A stretch of DNA of 64,000 nt, taken from positions 124,001 through 188,000 of the forward strand of contig NC_009405.2 in the NCBI RefSeq assembly GCF_000002875.2, given 5' to 3'. The position numbers and the translations under genes are program-made. Within the stretch, counting starts at the first letter, position 1. Each line of letters starts with the position of its first letter. The notes beneath the pieces were generated by a model. The model was not told the DNA's origin, made no database searches, and saw nothing but the letters and a program-made list of their open reading frames with translations. Source of the stretch: Leishmania infantum JPCM5 (lineage: Eukaryota > Euglenozoa > Kinetoplastea > Trypanosomatida > Trypanosomatidae). This document shows, piece by piece, positions 48,216-57,050 of the stretch.

Positions 48216-49400
48216 TTACTCGGCGGCCTTCTTCGACTTTGGCTTCGGAATGTGCATGGAGCACATGAGCTTCTTCAGCAGGGCCGTGTCGCTGACGCTC
48301 TTGTACACAGGGCCGGGCTTGAGAACAACGTTGTAGATGTCCCCGCTTACCGCCGCCGGGGCAGCAGGCTTTGCAGCCGCCTTACTCGCCCCATCAGCGG
48401 CAGCGGCGGGGGCCGCCTTCTGCTGCATCGCTCGCGCCGGCGCGGTGTCGTTGTAGTCGAAACCGGGTTGACCAGAAAAGTCGGACTTCAGGAAACGCCC
48501 ACCCTTGCCAGAGGGAGCGATGCCGGCGAGAGCGCTGGGCTCCAGACCAGCAGCAATGCGGGCCACGCTTGGGCCACTAGCCGCCACCGCCGCATCGAGC
48601 GAGCCACCGTAGTGCTTGGCAGACGCGGCCGATGCAGCCGGTCGAGCTGACGCAGCAGCAGCAGCGGCGGCAGAAGGGTCAGCGGCGGAGGCCGGCGGCC
48701 CGCCAACTGCATCCTCGGGGTAGTAGTTGGCAACCTTCTCTACATCGGCAGCGTTGCTCACCATCACAGCAATCGTCTTGGCGACGGGGGCAGACTGGCC
48801 GTTCCCGCAGTATATCTTGGCGAGGTAGCCGCTCTCGAAGGTGTTCGTGTAGTCCACTACCGCCTTGTCCGTCTGGATGGTGCAGAAGACCTCGCTCTCC
48901 TTCACGAGCTCGCCAACCTTCTTCTTCCATTCGACCACCGTGCCTGTCTCCATCGACGGGGAGAGGGCCGGCATGAAGACGGGCTCACAGGTGACGCCTT
49001 CCGGCACCTCAGAGGAGGCACCACCAGCGGCCGGCGCAGCGGCAACAGCAGCAGCGGCGGGTGCCTCCGCGTCCGCGGCAGGCACCTCGCCCTCAGGCGT
49101 GTACTCGTCCGCCTTACTGACATCCGCGGCGTCGCTCACCATCACAGCAATCGTCTTGGCGACGGGGGCAGACTGGCCGTTCCCGCAGTATATCTTGGCG
49201 AGGTAGCCGCTCTCGAAGGTGTTCGTGTAGTCCACTACCGCCTTGTCCGTCTGGATGGTGCAGAAGACCTCGCTCTCCTTCACGAGCTCGCCAACCTTCT
49301 TCTTCCATTCGACCACCGTGCCTGTCTCCATCGACGGGGAGAGGGCCGGCATGAAGACGGGCTCGAAGTTCACGAGCCAGAGCAGCGTGCGCCGCATCAT
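48216..49400 (-). CDS. Dihydrolipoamide acetyltransferase-like / E3-binding protein-like, two lipoyl domains, no catalytic domain
   Basis: A mitochondrial 2-oxoacid dehydrogenase component of 394 residues. The presequence is very short (MMRRTLLWLV). Lipoyl domain 1 spans about 12-90 with the lipoyl-lysine Lys53 in TDKAVVDY; an Ala-rich linker follows; lipoyl domain 2 spans about 138-216 with Lys179 in the identical motif. A second linker leads to a peripheral subunit-binding domain at about 266-307 (SVARIAAGLEPSALAGI), which binds E3 or E1. The remaining 85 residues are a linker plus a short basic tail. The large acyltransferase domain with its HxxxD-G motif is absent, so this resembles E3-binding protein (protein X/PDHX) or a truncated E2 more than an active E2. 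The lipoyl domains are identical over a 231-bp DNA repeat. Codon 1 or 2 (two adjacent ATGs) is the start. Confidence 0.88.
   Translation of the reverse strand: MMRRTLLWLVNFEPVFMPALSPSMETGTVVEWKKKVGELVKESEVFCTIQTDKAVVDYTNTFESGYLAKIYCGNGQSAPVAKTIAVMVSDAADVSKADEYTPEGEVPAADAEAPAAAAVAAAPAAGGASSEVPEGVTCEPVFMPALSPSMETGTVVEWKKKVGELVKESEVFCTIQTDKAVVDYTNTFESGYLAKIYCGNGQSAPVAKTIAVMVSNAADVEKVANYYPEDAVGGPPASAADPSAAAAAAASARPAASAASAKHYGGSLDAAVAASGPSVARIAAGLEPSALAGIAPSGKGGRFLKSDFSGQPGFDYNDTAPARAMQQKAAPAAAADGASKAAAKPAAPAAVSGDIYNVVLKPGPVYKSVSDTALLKKLMCSMHIPKPKSKKAAE
48756..48986 (-). repeat. 231-bp perfect direct repeat, copy 1 (second lipoyl domain)
   Basis: This segment is identical base for base to 49134-49364, at an offset of 378 bp (126 codons). 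It covers most of the second lipoyl domain; the flanking linker bases differ immediately at both ends. Confidence 0.95.
49134..49364 (-). repeat. 231-bp perfect direct repeat, copy 2 (first lipoyl domain)
   Basis: This is the partner of 48756-48986 and encodes most of the first lipoyl domain, including the lipoyl-lysine codon. Complete nucleotide identity, including third positions, indicates recent duplication or gene conversion. Confidence 0.95.
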
Positions 49401-49845
49401 ATTTCCCTGCTCTTTCTTCTCAAGGTTGTGGATGGCGGTTATGGCGGCACTTACCGCTGATAAGTATCGTCGCCTCTTGTGCTTCGTCGAGTGGGTGAGC
49501 AAGTGCGAAGTGGCTGATGAGCAAGACTGTGCGTGCAGACACACCCGCACGCGAGAGGGAGAGAGAGAGGGGGGCGATATCGAGGGCGGGAGAAGAATAG
49601 ACCGCGCTTAAGGGATATGTGAACGGGAAAGAGCTGCTAATAAACAATTAGAAGTAGAATGGAGATGAAGCCAGTGTTGATCATCGACTGGGCGCAATGC
49701 ACAAGTCGGGTATGCGCCGTTGGCAACAGGGGGGAGGAGGGAGAGGAAGTGTTGGGTATGATGAGAGACAGCAGGAAGCACACGCGCAGCACCAACACCA
49801 CAACAACAGCTATCTGCCGAGTCTGCGCGACTGTAGTGTGTGTAT

Positions 49846-49876
<31 letters not shown>

Positions 49877-50528
49877 GTCGTTGTGGCGCGTCAGAGGAAG
49901 AGAGGGGAAGAGGGGGAAGGGGGCGATGCGCGCGGGAGGGGGGAGGTACGCGCCGAGTGAACAACCCCCTCGATGCAGCCGACTCCCTCGCCTCTCTCAC
50001 CACCACCACCACCACACACACACACAGAGACACCGGGCCTCCCTCTTGATTACTTTATGTTTTGTGTACGATCAGCTCCCCCACTCAGAGGAGGGGAGGG
50101 CCAAAACAACGACGCAGAGACAGGGAGAGCACCAGAGAAAGAAAGAGAGTTTGGCAACCATACCACACACACGCACACACTCACGGACACACAGGCACAC
50201 GGACACCTACACAGCCACAAGAAGACGCCCTTCATAGAGATGGAAGAGAGAGCGCCGTGGCAGAGCAAGGTGCGTGTGGTCCAATAAGCAGAGGGAAAGG
50301 GTGAGGAGAAGATCAGGATGCGGATGTAAGGGGCGGTCAGAGAAGGTGCAGCGAAGCAGAAACACATACGCCGACGTACTCTCGCCCGCCCACCCACCCC
50401 CCGTGATGCGCCTTGAGGTGAGCGCACACCGTCTTCTTACGCGCAATTGTGAGTGTGTGTGTGTGCCTGTGTGCGGAGGATGCGATGCCTGCTGCTTCGC
50501 TGCCCCCTCTTCTTCTCGTCCTCTCCTT
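49401..50528 (-). other. Spacer upstream of the lipoyl protein gene
   Basis: It contains GT (about 49849-49876) and CA/CCA (49998-50026) repeats on the + strand, and the acceptor candidate at 49527-49528 on the minus strand, listed separately. I see no gene. Confidence 0.55.
49527..49575 (-). promoter_or_regulatory. Candidate spliced-leader acceptor for the lipoyl protein gene
   Basis: Reading the minus strand, a CT-rich tract (49552-49575) is followed by CACAG with AG at 49528-49527, giving a 5' UTR of about 126 nt before ATG 49400. The open frame continues upstream of this point but is not conserved there. Confidence 0.4.
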
Positions 50529-50819
50529 TCAAATGGCCAGCAGTAGTATGATGATGACGACTAGGAGCAGCACAACGGAGTAGAACCCGCGATTCTCGCT
50601 CTCCCTGAGCAGTTGGATGACGTTCTGGTTCTGCCGCCGACTCTCGTCTGCTGTGCGGGTCACATTGCCATGCAGACGGTCCAGCATGTCGTCCTGTTCG
50701 CCGAGGTCGTTGCCGATCTGAATCGCGTAGTGTCGCGTGTTCATCACAGAGGCGTGCAGCTGATCGAGCAGCTGATCCTGCGTGCGCAAGTCATCCTGCT
50801 GGGCAAAGGTGCGCTCCAT
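50529..50819 (-). CDS. Short Qc-type SNARE, tail-anchored
   Basis: A membrane-fusion protein of only 96 residues. Residues about 9-70 form one SNARE motif with heptad Leu/Ile/Met positions; the central ionic layer is Gln42 in GNDLGEQDDML, the pattern of Qc SNAREs such as Bet1, syntaxin 6/8 and SYP5/7. Residues 79-96 are a single C-terminal membrane segment (YSVVLLLVVIIILLLAI) with nothing after it, so it is a tail anchor. There is no N-terminal regulatory domain. The likely site is ER-Golgi or endosomal membranes; the exact compartment cannot be read from sequence. Met 50819 begins conserved sequence; an earlier Met at 50990 adds non-conserved residues. Confidence 0.85.
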   Translation of the reverse strand: MERTFAQQDDLRTQDQLLDQLHASVMNTRHYAIQIGNDLGEQDDMLDRLHGNVTRTADESRRQNQNVIQLLRESENRGFYSVVLLLVVIIILLLAI

Positions 50820-52356
50820 GATGGCGATGCGGAGGAGAGATCTGCTCGCAAAATACGCACGTGCGCAGATCCCGATGGCGAGATGAAGGAACTGGCAGAC
50901 GGAGGGAGCGAAGGAGAGCCAGTTGCGCGTTCGTGCTTCTCTCAGTGCGCGAGTTTGTGCTGGTATGGGCTTTGTGGCTAAAGAGAGCATGGAGTGAGAG
51001 TGAGGATGAGGGTGAGAGCAGAAGCAGCGGAAAAGGGGAGGAGTGCCAGGGGTGCAGATGTTGGGCTAGTGCTGGCGCACACACACGCACGCCACGCAAG
51101 TCTCTCTCTTCAAAGAGACACGCACTCACAAACACGGAAAGAGAGGGAGTGAACAAGGCCGCATATGGTTGTCCAGCGGTGTGGACGAGGACATCGTGCG
51201 GCGATACATCTATGGGGACTGGGCATGGCAATGACAGCGGTGTCACTCGCGAGAAGATGTACAGAAGTGAAGCAATGAAACGGTACAAACAACGGCCACC
51301 CACAACGCCTGGCCCACTTCTTCCCCTTCGCCACCGTTCCCCCCATCCACCCGCCCCCTCATCCATGCCTCCAATGGCACAACCGATCAGGGGACCAGTC
51401 TGAAGGGAGGGGGGATGGATGGGGCAACGACGTGATGAGGATGTGAAATGGAAGAGAAGCGGGCAAAGGGGGCGAAGACGACGCGCGCTACAAGCTGAAG
51501 AGGAGAGAGAGTACACAGATCGATGTTACATGCAGCAGCACATAACGGTGAAGACAGTCGAAGTTGTAGTGATACACAGGTGACGTACAGTTAAGAGGGA
51601 GTGGGGAGACGGACACAGAGAGAGAGGGTGACGGAGTATCGATGGAAGCAGAAGGGAGGGGAGGAAGGAGCAGGATGTCTCTGTGCATGCCGCCGCACAC
51701 ACACACGCACGGGACCCAGCCTGGTCACCCCGCCCATGGTTGCCGTCTTGTAATCCTCCCGTGAGTGAGCAAATTTCTTATGGTACTCTATGCTGATGCG
51801 CGCATCTGCCGACCTCTCTCCCCTCCCCTCACCTCACTCCCGCCACCGACACACACACACACACACAAGCGTTCCCATCCTTCACTGCTGAACGAAAGGA
51901 TGTTGCGGGCAGAGAGTAGAGTGTGGAGGTTGGAGGGGGCGAGAGAGAGGGAGAAGGAAAGAAAGAACGACGCCGCTTCTATGACCGCAGCCAACTGTTG
52001 GCTGGTGTGGGTGGCACGCCTGTGTCATCCATGCGAGCGATGCGCACATGAGGGTTGGGCGCACCATCTCAAGGTAGGTCTGTGAGAAAGGAAGAGCTTC
52101 GAGTGCGTTCTCGTGCACAGATATAGAGGAAGGTGAGTGCACGCGATGTTGGCAGCACCGTCGCATTGCAGATCACATCCGCGCATGGGCATAGTCCACC
52201 CTATCCCGTGTCCGCGATTGCCGCAGCGAATTCGAAAGCCACGCCGCCTCGCGCAGAAGAGAGGGTCAGTGGGAGAAGATAGAGCACAAGCTGCATGCAC
52301 ACCCTCTTTTAAGCCCACTGCGGTGCCGCGTGTGTCACATGGCGACTCAGGGCAGC
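50820..52356 (-). other. Spacer upstream of the SNARE gene
   Basis: The + strand carries GA-rich blocks (50890-50905, 51500-51520, 51615-51670 and 51936-51965), which are pyrimidine tracts for minus-strand transcripts, and CA runs (51706-51716, 51848-51868). I see no gene. Confidence 0.55.
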
Positions 52357-53682
52357 CTAGCCACGCATGTAGAAGCGCTTCTGCCGCCGCGTCTTGCGCG
52401 CCCACTCCTCCGCCGCGATGGGCAGCCACTCCTTCACGACGAGCTGTACGCCGCCGCGCGGCGTCTTGGCCGACCTCTTTGCCTTTGAGCTGCCGCTGCT
52501 GCGGTCACTGTTGGGCGACATAAACGGCAAGTTTAAGGCCATCTCCATCTCGTGCAGACTGGCCTCGGCAAACTGGCAGAAGGCGTCCCGTTCGGCGTCA
52601 GGCAGCTGAAGCTCCTCCGCCAGAGCAGCCACGGCAGCCTTGTCAGCCGCACGAAGAGCAGGCTGACGCCGCGGTTGGGGTGGCGGCGCCACGGGCTGGG
52701 ATCGAGAGCGGGAGATGACGCTACTGCCAGCGCGGTTGTTGACACATGCGGCGGTCTTTGACGCGCTGTGCTCGCGCTTCGCGCTTCGCGGTAGAGTGGA
52801 GGGCTGTGTGGCTGCAGCCGTTGGCGATGACAGCGACGTCAATGGGGGCACTGGTGCTCTCGCTGACGCCGTCGCTGTCCTACGCTGCACTTGGAGTTGC
52901 TTGCCGGCGGAGCGGAGCACCTGGGGCACCGGACTCTTGCCTGTCGCGGCCGCTGAAGGCTTGGGCTGAAACCCACGCCCATGCCGGGGCAGCGGTGCAT
53001 GGGCGCGCACTCGTACACCCGCATCGCCGGATGCTGTGTTCCTTCGAGTTGCTTTTAGCGTTCCGCCAACTCTGCGTTTGGGCACCGCGGTTGTCGCTTC
53101 AGTCGCTCGAGCATCGTTGCCCTCCACGTCGGCGGCACGAGGCGGTAGGTGAGGTCGGAAGATCGCGGCAAGCTCGTTGTATGCCTCCTTCTTGCGTGGC
53201 GGCACGATGGCCCAGGTGCTGGAGAGGTCCGCGATGAGAATGGGAAGGGGCACATTGAGCCGGTTCGGGTCCGCCACGAGACACCCCATGACGTACACCG
53301 TGAACCCGCTCACCTGCTCTGGCAGGATGCCGTAAGCAAGGAAGACGTCCACCGACGGAGGCGAGACGAGCTGGGAAGCTGCCATCAGATCCGTGTTCGT
53401 GAGGTACTTGAGGTGCTCACGGGTTCCCTTGAGCACCTGCTGCTTCAGCCGCTCCCGGCAGTGCTCCTCCATAATCATCAAGCGCCGCACGTGCGTCTCA
53501 TGGGCGACAATCTCACGCGCCCACCGACGCTGCGCCGTCTTCATGACACGCAGGTAGACCTCCAGCTCCTCCACGGCCTGCTTGCCGGCTGCCGAGCTCG
53601 TACCAGTCACCGGAGCAGCACTTCTCGGCTTGGCGGCGGCGTGGCACGCGACCTTCGTCAGCTGGTACGCGCTGCTGCGCAT
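52357..53682 (-). CDS. Basic hypothetical protein, 441 aa
   Basis: I do not recognise a family with confidence. Residues about 1-190 look folded: a helix rich in Arg/Glu/Leu (VEELEVYLRVMKTAQRRWAR), then LKYLTNTDLMAASQLVSPP, then a segment (about 155-195, reading IADLSSTWAIVPPRKKEAY) with faint resemblance to an HMG box. The middle (about 200-340) is Ala/Pro/Arg/Ser-rich and disordered. The last 90 residues carry an acidic helix and a very basic end (ARKTRRQKRFYMRG). Overall charge is strongly positive. A nucleic-acid-binding role would be plausible, but the evidence is weak. Start at Met 53682; upstream residues are non-conserved. Confidence 0.7.
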   Translation of the reverse strand: MRSSAYQLTKVACHAAAKPRSAAPVTGTSSAAGKQAVEELEVYLRVMKTAQRRWAREIVAHETHVRRLMIMEEHCRERLKQQVLKGTREHLKYLTNTDLMAASQLVSPPSVDVFLAYGILPEQVSGFTVYVMGCLVADPNRLNVPLPILIADLSSTWAIVPPRKKEAYNELAAIFRPHLPPRAADVEGNDARATEATTAVPKRRVGGTLKATRRNTASGDAGVRVRAHAPLPRHGRGFQPKPSAAATGKSPVPQVLRSAGKQLQVQRRTATASARAPVPPLTSLSSPTAAATQPSTLPRSAKREHSASKTAACVNNRAGSSVISRSRSQPVAPPPQPRRQPALRAADKAAVAALAEELQLPDAERDAFCQFAEASLHEMEMALNLPFMSPNSDRSSGSSKAKRSAKTPRGGVQLVVKEWLPIAAEEWARKTRRQKRFYMRG

Positions 53683-54189
53683 CCTTTCGACGAGCGGAGA
53701 CAGTAATGCGCGCAGCGGTTGGTTCGACGAGCTCCCCCAGGTCTCTGCGTATGTGGGTATGAGGATGCGTGCCCGTGGGTGTGTGTGTGTGTGTGTCGAC
53801 GGTGCCGGACAGAGAGAGAGATGTAGAGATGTAGAGAAACGGAGAAACGGAGAACGAGCTGGAACCTCACACACACGCACGCACACGCGCACACAGGCAA
53901 CTACGTTTGGCCTAGGCCCGCGTTTGATGGCTGTTGTGTGTGTGTGTGTGACTGCTCTTTGTTCTCACGGCTATGATGTCCGTACAGAGGTGTCGATGGT
54001 CGAACACGATCAACAGAGACACAGGACAGGAAGGGGGAGGGGGGAGGGGAGGGAAGCTGGTGACGAAAGAGGAAGAGAAGGAAGGAGAGGCTTGGCAGCA
54101 CTGCCGCTCCCGTGCCGCTGTCGCTGCGAGTGCGATAGACAATTTGAAGAGAGAGGAGAGACAAAATTCCGGCCTACGGAGACCAGTAC

Positions 54190-54231
<42 letters not shown>

Positions 54232-54418
54232 TGTCGGAAGGGGAACGTATCCAGGTCTGCGCTGTCTTCTTCAGCTTCTTTCGATCTACGTCCTCCGTGA
54301 ACAACTTGAGGGCCAGCACGCCTAGGCGCAAACGCGCACACGCATACACATATTCGCATATGCATATGTAGACTGCTTCTATGGCCTGCCCCGCAGCTTC
54401 GCACCTCCGCCCACAAGC
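53683..54418 (-). other. Spacer with long GT repeat
   Basis: It contains a GT run of 39 bp at 54192-54230 and a shorter one at about 53779-53796 (CA on the coding strand), and GA-rich + strand stretches (53808-53860 and 54025-54090). I see no gene. Confidence 0.6.
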
Positions 54419-55813
54419 TTAGACCCCTTCGCGTGTCCGCTTGCGGCCCCTGTCCGTAATGCCACGGCTAGCGTACTGCGAGATGTCGGCCATGTCCTGC
54501 GCGTTCACCCACTCTTGTTGGCGAGGGAAGTGCAGCCGCACCGCACCGCCTTGCATTTGCCGTGCCGGCGGGATTCGAAACGGCCGCTGCGCATTCGCCT
54601 CTGCTTTGGGGTAGTAGGATGTGTAGAAGGCGCTGCCTCCCGAAGGCCCGCCGTGCCCTGCCTTGCGCTGAAGCGTGCCGAAGCCAGTGCCGCGTTGACC
54701 AAGCGCCTGCCTCGCGTAGATGTCCGAGAAGATGGGGCTCACATAGCGGACGACCGTGGTGGCGGCGCTGTGGTGAACACCCGCACCAGCGACGCCGGCA
54801 GCGGCAGCACGGCCTCCTGCGCTGAGTCCGGCCGCCCCCTCACTAGCGGCGACGTGTAACTGATCGAGCAGCTTCCCTAGGGTTTCTCTGGCGTGCCCGT
54901 TCGACGCCGGGTCGGCTCCTTCCTTGACTCCCGCGCCGCCACCTGCGCTGGCCGCTCGGTTGGGAGACGACGACGACGCCATCGTCACCTCGCGGCGCAG
55001 CTCTTTCAGCAGGTCCTCGAAGAACGCAAGGGACGTGCGGGATGGCGCGCGGAAGTGCTGCGAGCGCACGAGCTCCAGGTACAAGGCGGCCCGCGCGGGC
55101 TGCAGACTCTCCAGGGTGGACAGGCACGCCTGCAAAGTGGACCGGAACGCCCGCGCCTGGGCTGCTGTGAAAGACGGGGTCGGCACCGAGTATGATGCGG
55201 AGGGAGACGCCATGACAGCGGTGGTAGCAGCGGTTGCGGTGACGGTGGTGGACGGCGACGGCTGTCCGCTTGTCGTGGCTGCCGCTGCGATCGCCAAAGA
55301 TGACGAGGATGTCCCTGCAGTGGATGTTGCGTTGCTTGAGACTCCCGTCACGCTCGCGGCCTCTGCTGCCTCCGCCTTGGCAGTCCCCTTCTCCATCGCC
55401 GTAAGCAGCTCCGTGATCAGCGGCTCGGGTACAAGCCGGCGTTGCTTCCATCGGCGCACAAGCCGCAAGCACTTCTCACGCCACGCCGGCTGGCCCGCCC
55501 CGTGGACAGACATGAAGGCGGCGGGAGCCAACGTCCAAAACTCGGCGAGGATGGCCTCCAGCGCCTGATCAGCCTCACTCGATGTGGAAGGCGAGGCGGA
55601 GGCGGTACGCGCGAGTGTAGCGTCCAGCAAGCACAGTACCGGAAAGCACGACTCGACCCGGTCACTGGTAAAGCGCTGCGCCATGGCGACGGCAATGCGG
55701 TGCGGCACGACACGCGCTTGCAGCACAGCCGCACTCGCGGTGTCCTGCACGTGCGCGATCTTTTCCTTGGACTCCCTCTGCAGCTCATCGAGGGTAGCCT
55801 GAAACGCGTCCAT
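54419..55813 (-). CDS. CID (CTD-interacting domain) protein, Pcf11/RPRD-like N-terminus
   Basis: A 464-residue protein. Residues about 1-135 read like a CID: LDELQRESKEKIAHVQDTA corresponds to the first helices of Pcf11, SCFPVLCLLDATLART to the P-V-L-Y-L-L-D-S signature, and EKCLRLVRRWKQRRLVPE to the W-containing last helix. CID proteins bind the phosphorylated C-terminal domain of RNA polymerase II and act in 3'-end processing and termination. Residues about 145-225 are Ser/Thr/Ala-rich. A second helical segment (about 225-290: ARAFRSTLQACLSTLESLQP) follows. The C-terminal part is Gly/Ala-rich and ends in a basic patch (GRKRTREGV). I see no zinc-finger or RRM partner. The domain call is from pattern recognition, not a search. 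Confidence 0.68.
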   Translation of the reverse strand: MDAFQATLDELQRESKEKIAHVQDTASAAVLQARVVPHRIAVAMAQRFTSDRVESCFPVLCLLDATLARTASASPSTSSEADQALEAILAEFWTLAPAAFMSVHGAGQPAWREKCLRLVRRWKQRRLVPEPLITELLTAMEKGTAKAEAAEAASVTGVSSNATSTAGTSSSSLAIAAAATTSGQPSPSTTVTATAATTAVMASPSASYSVPTPSFTAAQARAFRSTLQACLSTLESLQPARAALYLELVRSQHFRAPSRTSLAFFEDLLKELRREVTMASSSSPNRAASAGGGAGVKEGADPASNGHARETLGKLLDQLHVAASEGAAGLSAGGRAAAAGVAGAGVHHSAATTVVRYVSPIFSDIYARQALGQRGTGFGTLQRKAGHGGPSGGSAFYTSYYPKAEANAQRPFRIPPARQMQGGAVRLHFPRQQEWVNAQDMADISQYASRGITDRGRKRTREGV

Positions 55814-57050
55814 AGCTGATAACGATGACGACGGTGGCAATCGCTGCTGTACGGGGGTATGTATATACTGGAGGGGAGGGGGTAAGGGGGGGAGGGTTCC
55901 TGAAGGTTGCAGCAGGCACAGCAGCGCGGTGGCGGTGGTGGGGAGAGCGTTGCGCGAGCCCACGAAGGGGGAGAAAGAGCGCGCGCATTCCGTGAAACGA
56001 ATGGAAAGAGGAGGGAGACGCCCAAGAGGAAAAATATGCATAAAAGAGGAAAGTAATCGAGTGCACAAGTATACGAGGAGCGAACAGTAATGAAAGGGGG
56101 GAGAGGGGGGTTGTGTCGCTGTGTACTCCCTCGCGCCGTCCTTCTCCCGTCCCCCTCCCCCCTTCGCCTCTCTCGGTACCTCCCACGCGTGGGTGCACCG
56201 GGAGGCAAGACACCGAAGCGTGCCCGGAGAGCACAAGAGAGAGAGCGGGGAAGGGAGAGGCAGATCGGTAAATTTTATCTCTGCGCCATGGGACGTGTAA
56301 GTGTGGCCTGCCTGTGCCTCTGCGCATGGGTGCGTGTGTGCATGTGTAAGCACAACTGCAGGACAATATAAAAACCACCAGAGCACGAGAAACGATGAGG
56401 TGTGAAAGCGAAGGTAGCAGAGACAGAGGGAAAGAAGGGGGAAGGTGTGCCGTCGGCCTGCAAGGAGGTGTCAAAGGAACACAGTGCCTAAGCCCCTCAG
56501 CAATGTCCACCGCCACCACCGCACCACCACCACCTACCCAAGCGCGCGCCTTCGCTTTCTTCTCTGGCTTCTTCTCGCACCATCGCTCACAGGGGGAAGC
56601 GTCGAGCCAGCGCACGATAACTGAAAAGGAAAGAAAAGGGAGCCGAAGGAAGCGCTGTGCCACTCCATCACTGCCACGCTTGCGTTCTTGTGTGCTTCGT
56701 GCGTGTGTGTGTGTGTGTATGCATAGGCACTGATGGAGCGTGTTTGTGGTGCAGCAGCACCAGCAGCAGCGAGGAGTAGCAGGAACTGTAACCGCTTCGG
56801 ATTCCGGTGTGTGCGCGGGCACGATGCAGGAACAGGGGAGACAAAGAACAGGGGAGGGAGGGTGTGGCAACGAAAAGCGCGCTGTGAGAGCAGGATACTG
56901 CATCTGTGCACACAGACACACATGTGATGGGCGCGAGAGGAGGGAGGAGCCCTTGCCTGCACATGTCCCAGCATACTGGATACACGCACCTTTTGTCTTC
57001 TGCACTGCCAACCTCCATCGAGCCCCCCTCCCCCTCCGCCTTGGCGCTCG
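55814..57050 (-). other. Spacer upstream of the CID protein gene
   Basis: It contains GA-rich + strand stretches (56200-56260 and 56400-56445), CAC/CCA repeats (about 56505-56535), a CAG repeat (56751-56768) and a GT run (56702-56720). I see no gene. Confidence 0.55.

Noticed and set aside
49441..49460. GGTAAGT on the minus strand as a cis-intron 5' splice site
   Set aside because: Cis-introns are almost absent in trypanosomatids and no matching 3' site or split coding sequence is seen.
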